Shown here in pieces: positions 17,707 to 27,187 of a stretch of DNA of 64,000 nucleotides. This stretch comes from Tissierellaceae bacterium. GTDB lineage: Bacteria; Bacillota; Clostridia; Tissierellales; Tissierellaceae. The first letter of the stretch is position 1; the number at the start of each line of letters is the position of its first letter. A model generated the notes under the pieces. It was not told where the DNA came from. It searched no databases and worked only from the letters and a program-made list of their open reading frames with translations. The stretch lies in assembly GCA_018434075.1 (NCBI GenBank), contig JAHDQA010000126.1, forward strand, positions 1 through 64,000. The letters are read 5' to 3'. A program made the position numbers and the translations under genes.

Positions 17707-19521
17707 TTATTCATTAAGCAATCTATCTATATAATTTGATTTCAATACATAGTTTGATAGGTTGATTTCTTCTAAAGCTCTCTCGCTTAAATCTCTGAAT
17801 TTCTCTATGTCTATCTCTTCTCTAGTTATTCTATTGAATGCTCTGCTGTTTTCGAACAATGCTTTATCTCTGACAAACATCTCTTCCTCGGATATAACGG
17901 AGCCTTCTTTGATGTATCCCATTGGAAATACATAGTTGTCGGTAAATTCCCCGTTTAAGTCTTTGCCAAACATTATTCCTTTTTCATTTTTTATGCCCAT
18001 AATATTTAATATGGTTGGCAAAAAATCTAATTGACTGCCAACAGTTGATACAGTTTTATTTATATTTTCTCCTGGTACATGGATTAAAAGAGGTATGTTC
18101 ATCATCGTGTCGTAATCATATCTTTCATTGGTTATTTTACCCGCATTTTCACTTTCTGTTTCATCATAAGCGGCAATACCAAAATGATCTCCGTATATTG
18201 CTATTATCGAGTTTTCGTATAAGCCTTCGCTTTTTAAGTTTTCGATAAATCTGCCTACCTCCATGTCTGTGTAGTGAATTGCATGAATGTAGTTACCTGT
18301 AAGAGTACCTTCTAATTCACCTAAGTCAGTGTATTTTTCATTTGGAGGCATCTTAAATGGCGTATGGCTAGTTAGAGTGATTAAAAATGCAAAAAATGGA
18401 TTTTCATCTATTTGATCGAGCTCTTTAATGTACTCTAGCGACTGCTTGAAAAATTCCCTGTCGGGTATTCCAAAGCCAATGTAGTTGTCAAACACAAAGT
18501 CATCTTGAGCAATAAACTTTTGAAATCCTTCTGATGCATATGCCTTATCTCTATTCCAAAAATCCCTCTTATACCCATGAAAAGCCCATGTTGTGTAGCC
18601 GTTGTCTCTCAATATCCATGGCAATCCATAGTATGAATTGTCGTAGTATAGGGTATTAGTTGGCTCCTCTAGTGAAGGGTAGAGCGAATTCAATGTTGCC
18701 ACTTCAGCATCTGATGTATTTCCTTTCCCGACGAGGTGAAAATAGTTGTCGTAGTATATAGTGGCGCTGTCTTTAACTAGTTTATTTAAGTTCGGTGTAA
18801 TCTCAAAACCGTTGATTTCTCTAAATAGCACAAAATTTTGAAGCGCTTCAACTTGAATGACGATCAAGTTTCTATTTTCGCCTATCGCTGTAAATTCATT
18901 TGTTTGAGTTTCTCTATGAATCAATTCTTCCAACTTGTCTTCTTCTGTTAAAAAATTTTCCACTTCATTATCTTTTTTAAAATAGTTGATTAAATTGCTT
19001 GTGTAAAATGAATATATTTCATCAGACGCAACTGCCTTTATCTGTCCTATTGTAGTTATATATATAAACAAAATGATCACAGTGACAGTCGATGTTAAAA
19101 GCAATCTCTTTGATTTCCTTTCAGAAATATTTAGTTTTGAAATTGTCTTATTTTTTCTTATTGCTATTAGATATGCTGCAATAATCGGCAAATCAAGTAG
19201 CAAAGCTAGTCTTTTAAAGTTTAAAAGCTCTTTAATGCTGTCCAATACATCTCCCACTTGACCGGCTTGTGTAAACGCATCTATGGATATCAGCTTGTTA
19301 AAATACCCAAAGTACATTGCATTTGCAAACAAAAATACTGAAAAAACAAAATAAAATAAAAAGAGTATTGAATATTTTTTATTGGTCTTTAGATTGAGAA
19401 TAATGTATATTATGCCCAATGTTATTAAGGATGTCAAAAGCACCACAAATAATCTATTGTTCTCAACTTTTATTAAATTCATAAAAAGAATCGTCTTTAA
19501 AAAAACAAATATTTCTAGCAA
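17707..19521 (-). CDS. LTA synthase family membrane sulfatase-fold protein (copy 1)
   Basis: This 604-residue paralogue of the next gene has five N-terminal membrane helices and a C-terminal sulfatase-fold domain. It shows VIQVEALQNFV, GKGNTSDAEV, WAFHGYKRDFWNR and AIYGDHF, so all metal and nucleophile positions are retained. The ORF extends to 19554, but I start it at the TTG at 19521. AGAGGTG lies six bases upstream, and from there the N-terminus (LEIFVFLK...NLIKVE) aligns without gaps to copy 2 (LELMMLIK...NAIKVE). Likely the first gene of an operon with copy 2 and the S41 protease. Paralogues often split primase and polymerase roles or act on different surface polymers; that is inference here. 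Confidence 0.88.
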   Translation of the reverse strand: MLEIFVFLKTILFMNLIKVENNRLFVVLLTSLITLGIIYIILNLKTNKKYSILFLFYFVFSVFLFANAMYFGYFNKLISIDAFTQAGQVGDVLDSIKELLNFKRLALLLDLPIIAAYLIAIRKNKTISKLNISERKSKRLLLTSTVTVIILFIYITTIGQIKAVASDEIYSFYTSNLINYFKKDNEVENFLTEEDKLEELIHRETQTNEFTAIGENRNLIVIQVEALQNFVLFREINGFEITPNLNKLVKDSATIYYDNYFHLVGKGNTSDAEVATLNSLYPSLEEPTNTLYYDNSYYGLPWILRDNGYTTWAFHGYKRDFWNRDKAYASEGFQKFIAQDDFVFDNYIGFGIPDREFFKQSLEYIKELDQIDENPFFAFLITLTSHTPFKMPPNEKYTDLGELEGTLTGNYIHAIHYTDMEVGRFIENLKSEGLYENSIIAIYGDHFGIAAYDETESENAGKITNERYDYDTMMNIPLLIHVPGENINKTVSTVGSQLDFLPTILNIMGIKNEKGIMFGKDLNGEFTDNYVFPMGYIKEGSVISEEEMFVRDKALFENSRAFNRITREEIDIEKFRDLSERALEEINLSNYVLKSNYIDRLLNE

Positions 19522-19616
19522 AATTTCACCTCTAAAAATTAAAGAGTAAACCAAATTCTCAGTTACTCCTTAATAGTTTAGCACTTGATTAATTTTTGTT
19601 CAAGTTTTTCCATATT

Positions 19617-20795
19617 TTACAATTTAATTTTTGTGTTTTCATCAATTTGTATTGACCTCAATTTTATTGGCAATGCTCTTGATGAATCAGTTTCGTAGTA
19701 ATTGATAAAAAATCGGTTTTCCATCTTTGCTGATGCATCTATCTTAACAGCACTTAAAAGCACTAGTATTTCTTTGCCTTTCCAAATGGCAAAACAATCG
19801 CTTTTCCTAAAAGATCTAGTTACCACATTCGCGACATACTCATGCCATGCTATTTGCTTAAGACTGTATCTGTTCCAATCAGCAAGCTCTATTATAAATA
19901 AATAGTCTGCTTCCTCATCGCTTTTTCTCTTTCGTTTAGCTATTTGATATACGGTCTTGAATTCTTCTTCAGTTAATTGCATCGGACCCTCTAAAGGTTG
20001 TAATTTTTCAATTCCGTTGTCAATGTATGTGTTTTTTTTATTTGCATTCAATAAATTCTCTAAGCGGTTGATGGAATCTATTGTAAAAACTCCTGTGCCC
20101 TTAACAAACTCATTTTGCAAGTACTTTACATGTTCAACTGCCGCTTGAATTTTCCCTTCGTTTATTAAGCTTTGAATTAGATATCTATGAAACTTTTCTT
20201 CATATGGTTCTTTAGACAGCGCTCTTTGGCAGATATTGATGATGTCATCGTCCTTATCTTGTAATTGATATTGCAAAATGATTTTTTCTACCGAATTTAC
20301 ATATAATTTCCTTAAATAATTTCTCATGGGCACTAGCCATATCTCATAGCCAATGTTGTTTAATAATTGATTTTCGTATATAGAAAAAGCTTTGTTGTAC
20401 AATTCCAAAGCTTTTTCGAAATTCTCGGTGATCATATTTGCTTCACTTATATATTTTTCAAAAGTATCACTGTCTATGACGACATTTTCGCCGCTCTTTA
20501 ACATATAATAGCCTTTAACAAATTCTATTGTCAAAGAATCTTCATCAATTCGAGCTTCTTTAAGTCCTTTTTTCAACCTGAATATCTGACCTTTAATGAC
20601 ATTTTTTACATCCATTGAATCATATTCTCCCCAGAGAGTTTCATAAATGGTTTCGGTCAGTATTTTCTGATTTCTAAAGGCAATAAAATACTGAAGGAGT
20701 TTCATAAGCTTGTAACTTCTTTTTAGATTTTCAATCCTCGAAGTTCCTTCATCTAATATATCGAAATCACCAAATGTTTTTATGTAAAGTACCAT
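19617..20795 (-). CDS. BTAD/SARP-like transcriptional regulator
   Basis: This 392-residue protein begins with an OmpR-type winged helix (about 5-100: YIKTFGDFDIL, LWGEYDSMDVKNVIKGQI, RLKKGLKEA). A bacterial transcriptional activation (BTAD) helical TPR-like domain follows (about 105-250). The C-terminal 130 residues resemble no domain I can name. The layout matches SARP/AfsR-like regulators seen in clostridia. No receiver or ATPase domain is present. It lies between the LTA-synthase operon and the kam terminator on the same strand, about 95 bases upstream of the LtaS-like genes, so it may control that envelope operon (inference). The start has AGAGGTGA eight bases upstream. Confidence 0.8.
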   Translation of the reverse strand: MVLYIKTFGDFDILDEGTSRIENLKRSYKLMKLLQYFIAFRNQKILTETIYETLWGEYDSMDVKNVIKGQIFRLKKGLKEARIDEDSLTIEFVKGYYMLKSGENVVIDSDTFEKYISEANMITENFEKALELYNKAFSIYENQLLNNIGYEIWLVPMRNYLRKLYVNSVEKIILQYQLQDKDDDIINICQRALSKEPYEEKFHRYLIQSLINEGKIQAAVEHVKYLQNEFVKGTGVFTIDSINRLENLLNANKKNTYIDNGIEKLQPLEGPMQLTEEEFKTVYQIAKRKRKSDEEADYLFIIELADWNRYSLKQIAWHEYVANVVTRSFRKSDCFAIWKGKEILVLLSAVKIDASAKMENRFFINYYETDSSRALPIKLRSIQIDENTKIKL

Positions 20796-20861
20796 TTATA
20801 TCACCTCTGTTATTCTAATATACCCCTTTGCACTAAAAAAGTAACTCTTTTTTTGATAAAA

Positions 20862-20896
20862 CAATACTCCCATATCGATAAAATATGGGAGTGTTG
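20862..20896 (-). terminator. Terminator of the kam operon
   Basis: A 14-bp stem (20862-20875 with 20883-20896) around ACTCCCATAT/ATATGGGAGT is followed on the minus strand by GTTTTATC. It lies 14 bases beyond the kamE stop. Confidence 0.8.
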
Positions 20897-20910
20897 CTTT
20901 AGCTTTTATA

Positions 20911-21675
20911 CTATTTATTAATTAAATTTCTCTTTACTATTTCATTTGCTATAAATGTAGCTACGTCTTCTGCATATGATCCACTGCCAAACCCTGCGTC
21001 GTACCCTAATTCTTTTGCTAATTCATGAGTGATTCTAGGTCCACCACAAACCAAGACAACTTTATCTCTAATGCCTTCTGCTTCCAAAAGTTCAACTAAT
21101 TCTGTCAGGTTTGGAATGTGAACATCTTTTTGTGTTACAACTTGAGATACAAGTATTGCATCTGCATTTAATTCAATTGCTTTAGCTACGAGTTCTTCGT
21201 TAGGTACTTGGCTACCTAAATTGTATGCTTCTATTCCTTCGTATCTTTCAAGCCCATAGTGGCCAGCATAGCCTTTCATGTTCATGATAGCATCTATTCC
21301 AACTGTATGAGCGTCTGTTCCTGTGCATGCTCCAACTACCACTATGTTTCTCTTAATATTTTCTTTGATGAATTTTTCTATATCTTCTTTTTCCATGACT
21401 TCTACATCTACTTTTGGTACTTCAATGGATGTAAAGTCGATTGTTTGTTTTGTCTTTGCATATACAATGAAATAAGTGTATTCTACTCCCAAGTCATGCG
21501 CGTATACTACTGATGCTTCTTCAAAACCCATTTTCAATACGATTTGCCTTGCAGCTTCTTTGGCTTCATCTCCATATGGCACTGGAAGTGTAAAGCTTAA
21601 TTGCATTACTCCATCGTTTAATGTATCTCCATAGGGCATTACTTTTGTTAAATCAACCTTTTGAGCTTCAGTCAT
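20911..21675 (-). CDS. kamE: D-lysine 5,6-aminomutase beta subunit
   Basis: This 254-residue small subunit of the adenosylcobalamin- and PLP-dependent lysine 5,6-aminomutase carries the base-off/His-on cobalamin motif D121-x-H123-x-x-G126. K134, exactly 11 residues after the His, is the spacing known for the lysine that holds PLP in this enzyme. The Rossmann B12 domain continues to the C-terminus (VLVCGGP, GSYAEDVA). The enzyme moves the terminal amino group of beta-lysine (or D-lysine) from C6 to C5 during lysine fermentation. The start codon overlaps the kamD stop by one base, so translation is coupled. It is the last gene of the kdd-kamABCDE operon. Confidence 0.95.
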   Translation of the reverse strand: MTEAQKVDLTKVMPYGDTLNDGVMQLSFTLPVPYGDEAKEAARQIVLKMGFEEASVVYAHDLGVEYTYFIVYAKTKQTIDFTSIEVPKVDVEVMEKEDIEKFIKENIKRNIVVVGACTGTDAHTVGIDAIMNMKGYAGHYGLERYEGIEAYNLGSQVPNEELVAKAIELNADAILVSQVVTQKDVHIPNLTELVELLEAEGIRDKVVLVCGGPRITHELAKELGYDAGFGSGSYAEDVATFIANEIVKRNLINK

Positions 21676-23228
21676 TACTTGTCACCTCCAAGCATCAATT
21701 CAATGAATGGGTTGAAGTAGCCAGAATCTTTTTTAGAAACTCCATCTAATCCCTTGCCACCGTCTCTCATTCTCTTTACTCCACCAAATTTCCCTTGTTC
21801 GATTGTTTGGAATAGCCCTTCTTTTTCTATTTGAGCTAATAAATCGCTTGCTTTATCTAAAACTTCACTTGCCCTTTGTTGAATTCTGCCATTTTCTTTG
21901 AATTCAATTTCTTCGCTTAAGTGTCTTGCATTGTTAAAGATGTATTTTGCGTTTTCAATTGAAAGGTATCTATCGTGCAAATGAGGTGTGTGTATTGCTT
22001 CTGTTAGCATTCCTAATAATTGGATTCCTTGGTTAGTCATGATTGAAACCATGTTGAACATAGCATTTTGAACATGTCCTTTAAATATGTTTCCTGTCAT
22101 GAATTTAGTAGGTGGCATGTATTTTAATGGTGCTTTAGGGAAAATCTCTCTAGCCATTTGTGCTTGAGCTAATTCAAGCAAGAATCCATCTTCTAGCGAA
22201 GGATCCATTTCAAATGCATGGCCTAATCCCATTTGTTCTTCTTTTAATCCTGCTTTTAGAGCAAATTGCTCATTGATAAATTGAGATGCCAGTACTGTGT
22301 GAGCAGCTTCAACAGCATCGTCTGTTGTTAGGTAATTGTCTTCGCCTGTATTAATGATTATACCTGCAAATCCATTTATAACTCTTGAGAAATATTGGTC
22401 GATTAAAGTTCTTTGCATGTTTATATCTCTAAAAAGTATCCCATATAGTGCGTCATTTAACATCATGTCTAATCTTTCAACTGCACCCATTGCTGCAATC
22501 TCTGGCATGCATAACCCTGAGCAATAGTTAGTAAGTCTTATATATCTACCTACTTCTTCTCCAACTTCATCTAATGCTCTTCTCATGAGCCTAAAGTTTT
22601 CTTGAGTTGCATATGTTCCCCCAAATCCCTCTGTAGTTGCCCCATAAGGAACATAGTCGAGCAATGACTGCCCCGTAGTTCTTATAACTGCTATTACATC
22701 TGCACCTTGTTTTGCTGCAGCTTTAGCTTGAATGATGTCTTCATATATATTCCCAGTTGCAACGATTACATATAGATATGGCTTTGGGCCTTCTCCAAGA
22801 GTATTTAGATAATGTTCTCTTGTCTTTCTTACATTTCTAATTTTATCAACTGTTTGATTTGCAATCTTATATATATGTTCTCTAATTTCACCTTCATCTT
22901 TAGCAGGAAGTCTAGTTATATCTATTTCGCCTTTGGAAATTTTTTCTGCTATTTCTTGTGGTGTTAGGCTTAAATTTGCAATTGCGTTACCAATCCAGTA
23001 GGCTGCTCCTCTTTGGAGTCCTCCTCCTTCTTTGATATTGTCAACTACAACATTTGGAAGTGGTTTTCCTATTTCATCTACTCCATCTACTCCAAGTAAC
23101 CTCACTACTGTTCTTTCTGTAGCCACAGTAGTGTGTTGATCTATAAATTTTTGTACTTCATCTGCTATATTCTTAGCCGATTGTCTTGATTTGTTTATTT
23201 TCTCTACATCAAGATTTAGTTTTCCCAC
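21675..23228 (-). CDS. kamD: D-lysine 5,6-aminomutase alpha subunit
   Basis: This 517-residue large subunit of lysine 5,6-aminomutase is full length. It is a TIM-barrel protein with family phrases such as RGAAYWIGNAIANLSLTP, QGADVIAVIRTTGQSLLDYV, EGFGGTYATQENFRLMRRA and GLCMPEIAAMGAVERLDMM. It binds substrate and PLP jointly with KamE. It is cotranslated with kamE (one-base overlap) and follows the reactivase ATPase gene by 13 bases. No sign of damage. Together with KamA it sends L-lysine to 3,5-diaminohexanoate. Confidence 0.95.
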   Translation of the reverse strand: MGKLNLDVEKINKSRQSAKNIADEVQKFIDQHTTVATERTVVRLLGVDGVDEIGKPLPNVVVDNIKEGGGLQRGAAYWIGNAIANLSLTPQEIAEKISKGEIDITRLPAKDEGEIREHIYKIANQTVDKIRNVRKTREHYLNTLGEGPKPYLYVIVATGNIYEDIIQAKAAAKQGADVIAVIRTTGQSLLDYVPYGATTEGFGGTYATQENFRLMRRALDEVGEEVGRYIRLTNYCSGLCMPEIAAMGAVERLDMMLNDALYGILFRDINMQRTLIDQYFSRVINGFAGIIINTGEDNYLTTDDAVEAAHTVLASQFINEQFALKAGLKEEQMGLGHAFEMDPSLEDGFLLELAQAQMAREIFPKAPLKYMPPTKFMTGNIFKGHVQNAMFNMVSIMTNQGIQLLGMLTEAIHTPHLHDRYLSIENAKYIFNNARHLSEEIEFKENGRIQQRASEVLDKASDLLAQIEKEGLFQTIEQGKFGGVKRMRDGGKGLDGVSKKDSGYFNPFIELMLGGDK

Positions 23229-23241
23229 TTTAACACTCCTT

Positions 23242-24867
23242 TCATGAATTCTTCTTTAAGTTTTTTTCGGCTAGTGAAATTATTTCATCATCCAATCCCA
23301 TAATACGAGCTATATTCAATGCATCTCTTGGAATTGGAGTGTCTTTGTCAACAGTCCTTAGCCTATAGTCCATGTATTTATTGATGATTTCAAAACCTTC
23401 TTCTGCGTTCATTTCTTCTTTCAATTTCTTCAAATCTAAATTGGATAATCCTACTACTTGCAAATGGACCACATCATCTAAATCAGCTACATTGTCATAA
23501 TGAGTGGTTAAAACTGTGATTGCTTGTTTGTCTTTTAAATACTCTACTATAGCTTTAGATATTGCATACCCCTCTTCTGGGTTTGTGCCTCTTGCCAGTT
23601 CATCAATGAGTATCAATCCTCTTTCATCAGCTCTTTCTATTGCTTCTTTTACGACTTTTACTTCTCCGCCAAAGGTAGATAAGCCACTGTCAGTAGATTG
23701 CATATCGCCAATAGATGACTTTATGTACTCACTAAGCCCGAGTGTCATCTTCTTGGCTGTCACAAACATACCATATTGAGCCATTGCTGTTAGAAGACCA
23801 ACAAGTTTTAATGTTATGGTCTTGCCTCCCATATTTGCACCTGTAATGCAAGTTACACCTTTTTTTAATGATATTGAAATCGGTGTGAATTTTAAGTCTT
23901 TTTTAGAAAGCATCTCAGCTACTTTTGGGTGAATCCCATCCTCAATCTCAATGACATGTTCCTTCAATATTTCGGGTCTTACACAGTTGTAGTCCACAGC
24001 AAATTTTGCTTTTGCAATCAGCAAATCCAATTTCCCTATGCTTGATATATTCCTGTAAATTGCCTTTTGGTGTCTTTTAATCTCTTTTGTGAGGAGTTCT
24101 CTTATCCTCATCTCTTCTAATTCTTCTTTTTTTCTCAATAAATTCAGCTCTTTTTCTAATTCATCAATCTCCTCGGAAGTTTTTATGCTGAATTTAATGT
24201 TTAGATATGTTTCAGACACATAGTTTAGATTAGGATTTTCTTTTATTCTGTCTAGTACATCTTTCTTGTCTTTCGAAATAATGACTGTATTATCTGGTCT
24301 TATGTCTACTTTCAATTCCTCTTTAATTCTGTCTCTGATAGACTTTTGTTCTTTTTTAAGTATTTTATCTATTTCTCTTTTCTTCTCTCTTATTTTTTTA
24401 AGTTCTTCAGAGTACAAGTCATAGATATAGAAAGAAGATATCTTTGTGTTTTCAGGGTCTAGAAGTTTTTCTAAAGGTTCTATCGGAGTTATTTTCGTCT
24501 TTTCATATACAGGTATGCCATTTTCATGTATGAACTCATCTAACTCTCTTAAGAAAAATAGCATGGATTTTATCTCAAAAAACTCAACATCATTTAATAT
24601 AAAGCCGTCATTAGCTCTTTTAATGGATTGCCTTAAGTCTTTAAAATGACTCAAGATATTGTTAAATCCACTTCTTATTGATGTGTTCTTGATAAATGGA
24701 ATAAATGACTCGAGCATCAAAAACTGCTGGGAAAGAGCTTCCTCTTCCCCAGGTTTATAGCAATGCATTCTAGATTTAAAAATATTTCCATAGGGAGTTA
24801 TACAGTCTATTTTGTCATAAACATACTGAAAATCCAATGCATCAATTGTCTTCTGATCCATAAACAT
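23242..24867 (-). CDS. kamC: Lysine 5,6-aminomutase reactivase, MutS-like ATPase
   Basis: This 541-residue MutS-family ATPase lacks the mismatch-recognition domain. The N-terminal two thirds are helical with a charged coiled coil (about 170-290), resembling the lever/clamp region. The C-terminal ATPase has Walker A GANMGGKTITLK, the DSGLSTFGGE segment and Walker B LILIDELARGTNPEEG. In other lysine fermenters the gene next to kamD encodes the ATPase that reactivates lysine 5,6-aminomutase by removing damaged cobalamin. The name follows that order and is partly inference. It is four bases downstream of kamB and 13 bases upstream of kamD. A DNA repair role is unlikely because of the context and missing domains. 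Confidence 0.85.
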   Translation of the reverse strand: MFMDQKTIDALDFQYVYDKIDCITPYGNIFKSRMHCYKPGEEEALSQQFLMLESFIPFIKNTSIRSGFNNILSHFKDLRQSIKRANDGFILNDVEFFEIKSMLFFLRELDEFIHENGIPVYEKTKITPIEPLEKLLDPENTKISSFYIYDLYSEELKKIREKKREIDKILKKEQKSIRDRIKEELKVDIRPDNTVIISKDKKDVLDRIKENPNLNYVSETYLNIKFSIKTSEEIDELEKELNLLRKKEELEEMRIRELLTKEIKRHQKAIYRNISSIGKLDLLIAKAKFAVDYNCVRPEILKEHVIEIEDGIHPKVAEMLSKKDLKFTPISISLKKGVTCITGANMGGKTITLKLVGLLTAMAQYGMFVTAKKMTLGLSEYIKSSIGDMQSTDSGLSTFGGEVKVVKEAIERADERGLILIDELARGTNPEEGYAISKAIVEYLKDKQAITVLTTHYDNVADLDDVVHLQVVGLSNLDLKKLKEEMNAEEGFEIINKYMDYRLRTVDKDTPIPRDALNIARIMGLDDEIISLAEKNLKKNS

Positions 24868-24870
24868 AAT

Positions 24871-25899
24871 TTAACCCCCTATCATAATATCAATAACCGG
24901 AATATCTTTTATATAGCTTCTCATCTTTTTTAAAAGTTCTTCTGGCTCAAAGTAATAGCCGTAAGGAGAATAGGGATTCACCGTTACTCCGATTAAATTG
25001 ATCGGGTAAACTACTTCCAGCTTTAAACCCATTCTAAGAAAGTGCAAATAATCCTTGGGGGGGATAAATATTTTAGTTCCATCTGATACTGCAATGGTCA
25101 CATTCTTATAATGGTGTGTAGAGCTTAGTAGTTCACTTATGGTCGATTTAACTAGAGAACCTGGTATCAAAAGGTATCTTGAATTTTTTTTAATGTGCTC
25201 TGATATTTCACGTCCCATTCCCAGAGCTGTTTTATACTTTAACCTTTCGACTTTAAAATCCTCATCTACTATCGCTATTGTATTTTCTTCCAAAAGGCTC
25301 TTTAAAATATTCTCATATTTGTCTTCTACTTTTTTGAGTCTTAATAGGCTTATAGTATGAAGTGTTTCTTCCACCACTCTGTTTATATCTCTTGATATGG
25401 CAGCTCCAGTTGCTAAAATCGTAGCATCTGATATAGCAGGAGCTGCTTGAGATTTTCTATCAAGGCTTCCATCTATGATTACAAATTTAGCCCCTAAATT
25501 CAACATATCCTCTGAAACTTTTTTCATTTCCTTTAGAGTCTGTGGCCCTGCGAGTTGGATGTACCCGGCAGATCTAACTTTTCCTATGACTACTTCTCCC
25601 AATGGCGTTCGATAGTTTGTAGTCATCATTATCTCCACATTTGCATCACTTAAAAGTAATAGACTTTGAGCAGTCGCAACATAGGTGTTTTCACATACCC
25701 AAATCTTTGGTTTTTCAGTTTCTGTAACTATGTCCAAAGCTTCTCCGTCTCTTCCAATTGAGCTTATCCCTATTGGTATATCTTCTTCGTAAGCTTCTGA
25801 GATTATCTCATTTAAAGTGGTGGTCTTCCCAGCGTTTTTGCTCATTCCAATTATTGATATTATCTTGTATTCATCTTTAATTAAATTTAGTAGGCGCAT
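24871..25899 (-). CDS. kamB: Lysine 5,6-aminomutase reactivase partner subunit
   Basis: This 342-residue protein starts with a P-loop-like segment (SIIGMSKNAGKTTTLNEI, about 15-33). It continues with FVIIDGSLDRKSQAAPAISD, resembling SIMIBI-type NTPases, and then a second domain ending in NPYSPYGYYFEPEELL. It is found only with kam genes as far as I know and is named from its place between kamA and kamC. The likely role is helping the KamC ATPase renew the cobalamin of KamDE. The start ATG lies two bases after the kamA stop and lacks a good ribosome site, so it is probably translated by coupling. Confidence 0.8.
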   Translation of the reverse strand: MRLLNLIKDEYKIISIIGMSKNAGKTTTLNEIISEAYEEDIPIGISSIGRDGEALDIVTETEKPKIWVCENTYVATAQSLLLLSDANVEIMMTTNYRTPLGEVVIGKVRSAGYIQLAGPQTLKEMKKVSEDMLNLGAKFVIIDGSLDRKSQAAPAISDATILATGAAISRDINRVVEETLHTISLLRLKKVEDKYENILKSLLEENTIAIVDEDFKVERLKYKTALGMGREISEHIKKNSRYLLIPGSLVKSTISELLSSTHHYKNVTIAVSDGTKIFIPPKDYLHFLRMGLKLEVVYPINLIGVTVNPYSPYGYYFEPEELLKKMRSYIKDIPVIDIMIGG

Positions 25900-25901
25900 G
25901 A

Positions 25902-27164
25902 CTATTTATTGTATTTCTCGCTTCTTTCATGTCTTTCTAAATAGCTTGGCTCGAGATTTTTTACTTCATTTCCTTCCAACAGTCCAGCAACACCTGTGGA
26001 TTTAGATTCTTTCTTGCCTTGACATACATCGCAATGGCATTCTTCTTCAAGGTGATTTGGTTCAACATATGTTGTGATTACTCCTTCATAATTTCTTAGG
26101 ACAACTTTTGTTGGAGATTGAGAAATCAAGTATTGTGGCATTACTGGAATCTTTCCTCCTCCACCAGGAGCGTCTACTACAAATGTTGGCACAGCATAAC
26201 CTGAAGTATGTCCTCTTAGAGCCTCAATTATTTCAATACCTTTTGCAACTCTAGTTCTAAAGTGTTCAATACCCATTGATAAATCACATTGGTAGATGTA
26301 GTAAGGTCTAACTCTCATTTTTACAAGCCCATGAACTAAGTCTTTCATGATATGTGGGCAGTCATTTACTCCTCTTAATAGAACTGATTGGTTTCCTAAA
26401 GGAATACCAGCATCTGCTAGCTTCCTACAAGCTTCCATTGATTCAGGTGTTATTTCTTTTGGATGGTTAAAATGTGTATTTAACCAAATTGGATGATATT
26501 TTTTAAGCATGTTTACTAAATCGTCGGTAATTCTTTGTGGCATAACAACTGGGACTCTACTTCCAAGTCTTATTACCTCTACATGAGGTATTTCTCTAAG
26601 TTTACTGATGATGTATTCAAGTCTGTCGTCTCCGACCAATAGCGCATCTCCACCTGACAATAGAACATCTCTAACTTGTGGAGTGTTTCTGATGTATTCA
26701 ATGCATTTGTCTATTCTTTCCATTGTTGCTGCGGAGTCGCTTTGTCCTGCAAATCTTCTCCTTGTGCAGTGCCTGCAATACATTGAGCATTGGTCTGTGA
26801 TTAGGAACAACACTCTATCTGGATATCTGTGTGTAAGCCCAGGAACTGGTGAATCTGCATCTTCATGAAGTGGATCTTCCATGTCGGCAACTGATATGTG
26901 GGTTTCTGCAATTGTTGGAACAGCTTGCATCCTAACTGGGCAATGTGGATCGTCTGGGTCCATCAAAGAAGCATAGTATGGAGTTATTCCCATTCTGAAT
27001 TTCTTCAATACTTCATTTATGTCTTGCTTTTCTTGTTCTGTTAAATTAATGATTTGGCTTAGAGTTTCCACATCAGATACTCTATTTCTTACTTGCCATT
27101 TCCAATCATTCCATTCATTTTCTGTTACATCTTTCCACAACGGTATTTCGTTGTATTTTCTCAT
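25902..27164 (-). CDS. kamA: L-lysine 2,3-aminomutase (radical SAM, PLP)
   Basis: This 420-residue enzyme converts L-lysine to L-beta-lysine, the entry step of lysine fermentation. The radical SAM cluster is CSMYCRHC (Cys 126/130/133), followed by TRRRFAG. The glycine-rich [10 protein letters not shown] holds the PLP-binding lysine. C-terminal cysteines ([15 protein letters not shown]) match the zinc site of clostridial enzymes. I start at the second ATG of the ORF (27164) because GGAGGT is six bases before it, while the first ATG abuts that sequence. It lies 23 bases downstream of kdd. Length and motifs are those of true KamA rather than the shorter EpmB. Confidence 0.95.
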   Translation of the reverse strand: MRKYNEIPLWKDVTENEWNDWKWQVRNRVSDVETLSQIINLTEQEKQDINEVLKKFRMGITPYYASLMDPDDPHCPVRMQAVPTIAETHISVADMEDPLHEDADSPVPGLTHRYPDRVLFLITDQCSMYCRHCTRRRFAGQSDSAATMERIDKCIEYIRNTPQVRDVLLSGGDALLVGDDRLEYIISKLREIPHVEVIRLGSRVPVVMPQRITDDLVNMLKKYHPIWLNTHFNHPKEITPESMEACRKLADAGIPLGNQSVLLRGVNDCPHIMKDLVHGLVKMRVRPYYIYQCDLSMGIEHFRTRVAKGIEIIEALRGHTSGYAVPTFVVDAPGGGGKIPVMPQYLISQSPTKVVLRNYEGVITTYVEPNHLEEECHCDVCQGKKESKSTGVAGLLEGNEVKNLEPSYLERHERSEKYNK

Positions 27165-27187
27165 CTTCATACCTCCAAATATTTTAA

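Noticed and set aside
19522..19554. Longer N-terminus of the first LtaS-like protein
   Set aside because: Alignment with the tandem paralogue and the AGAGGTG site support TTG 19521.
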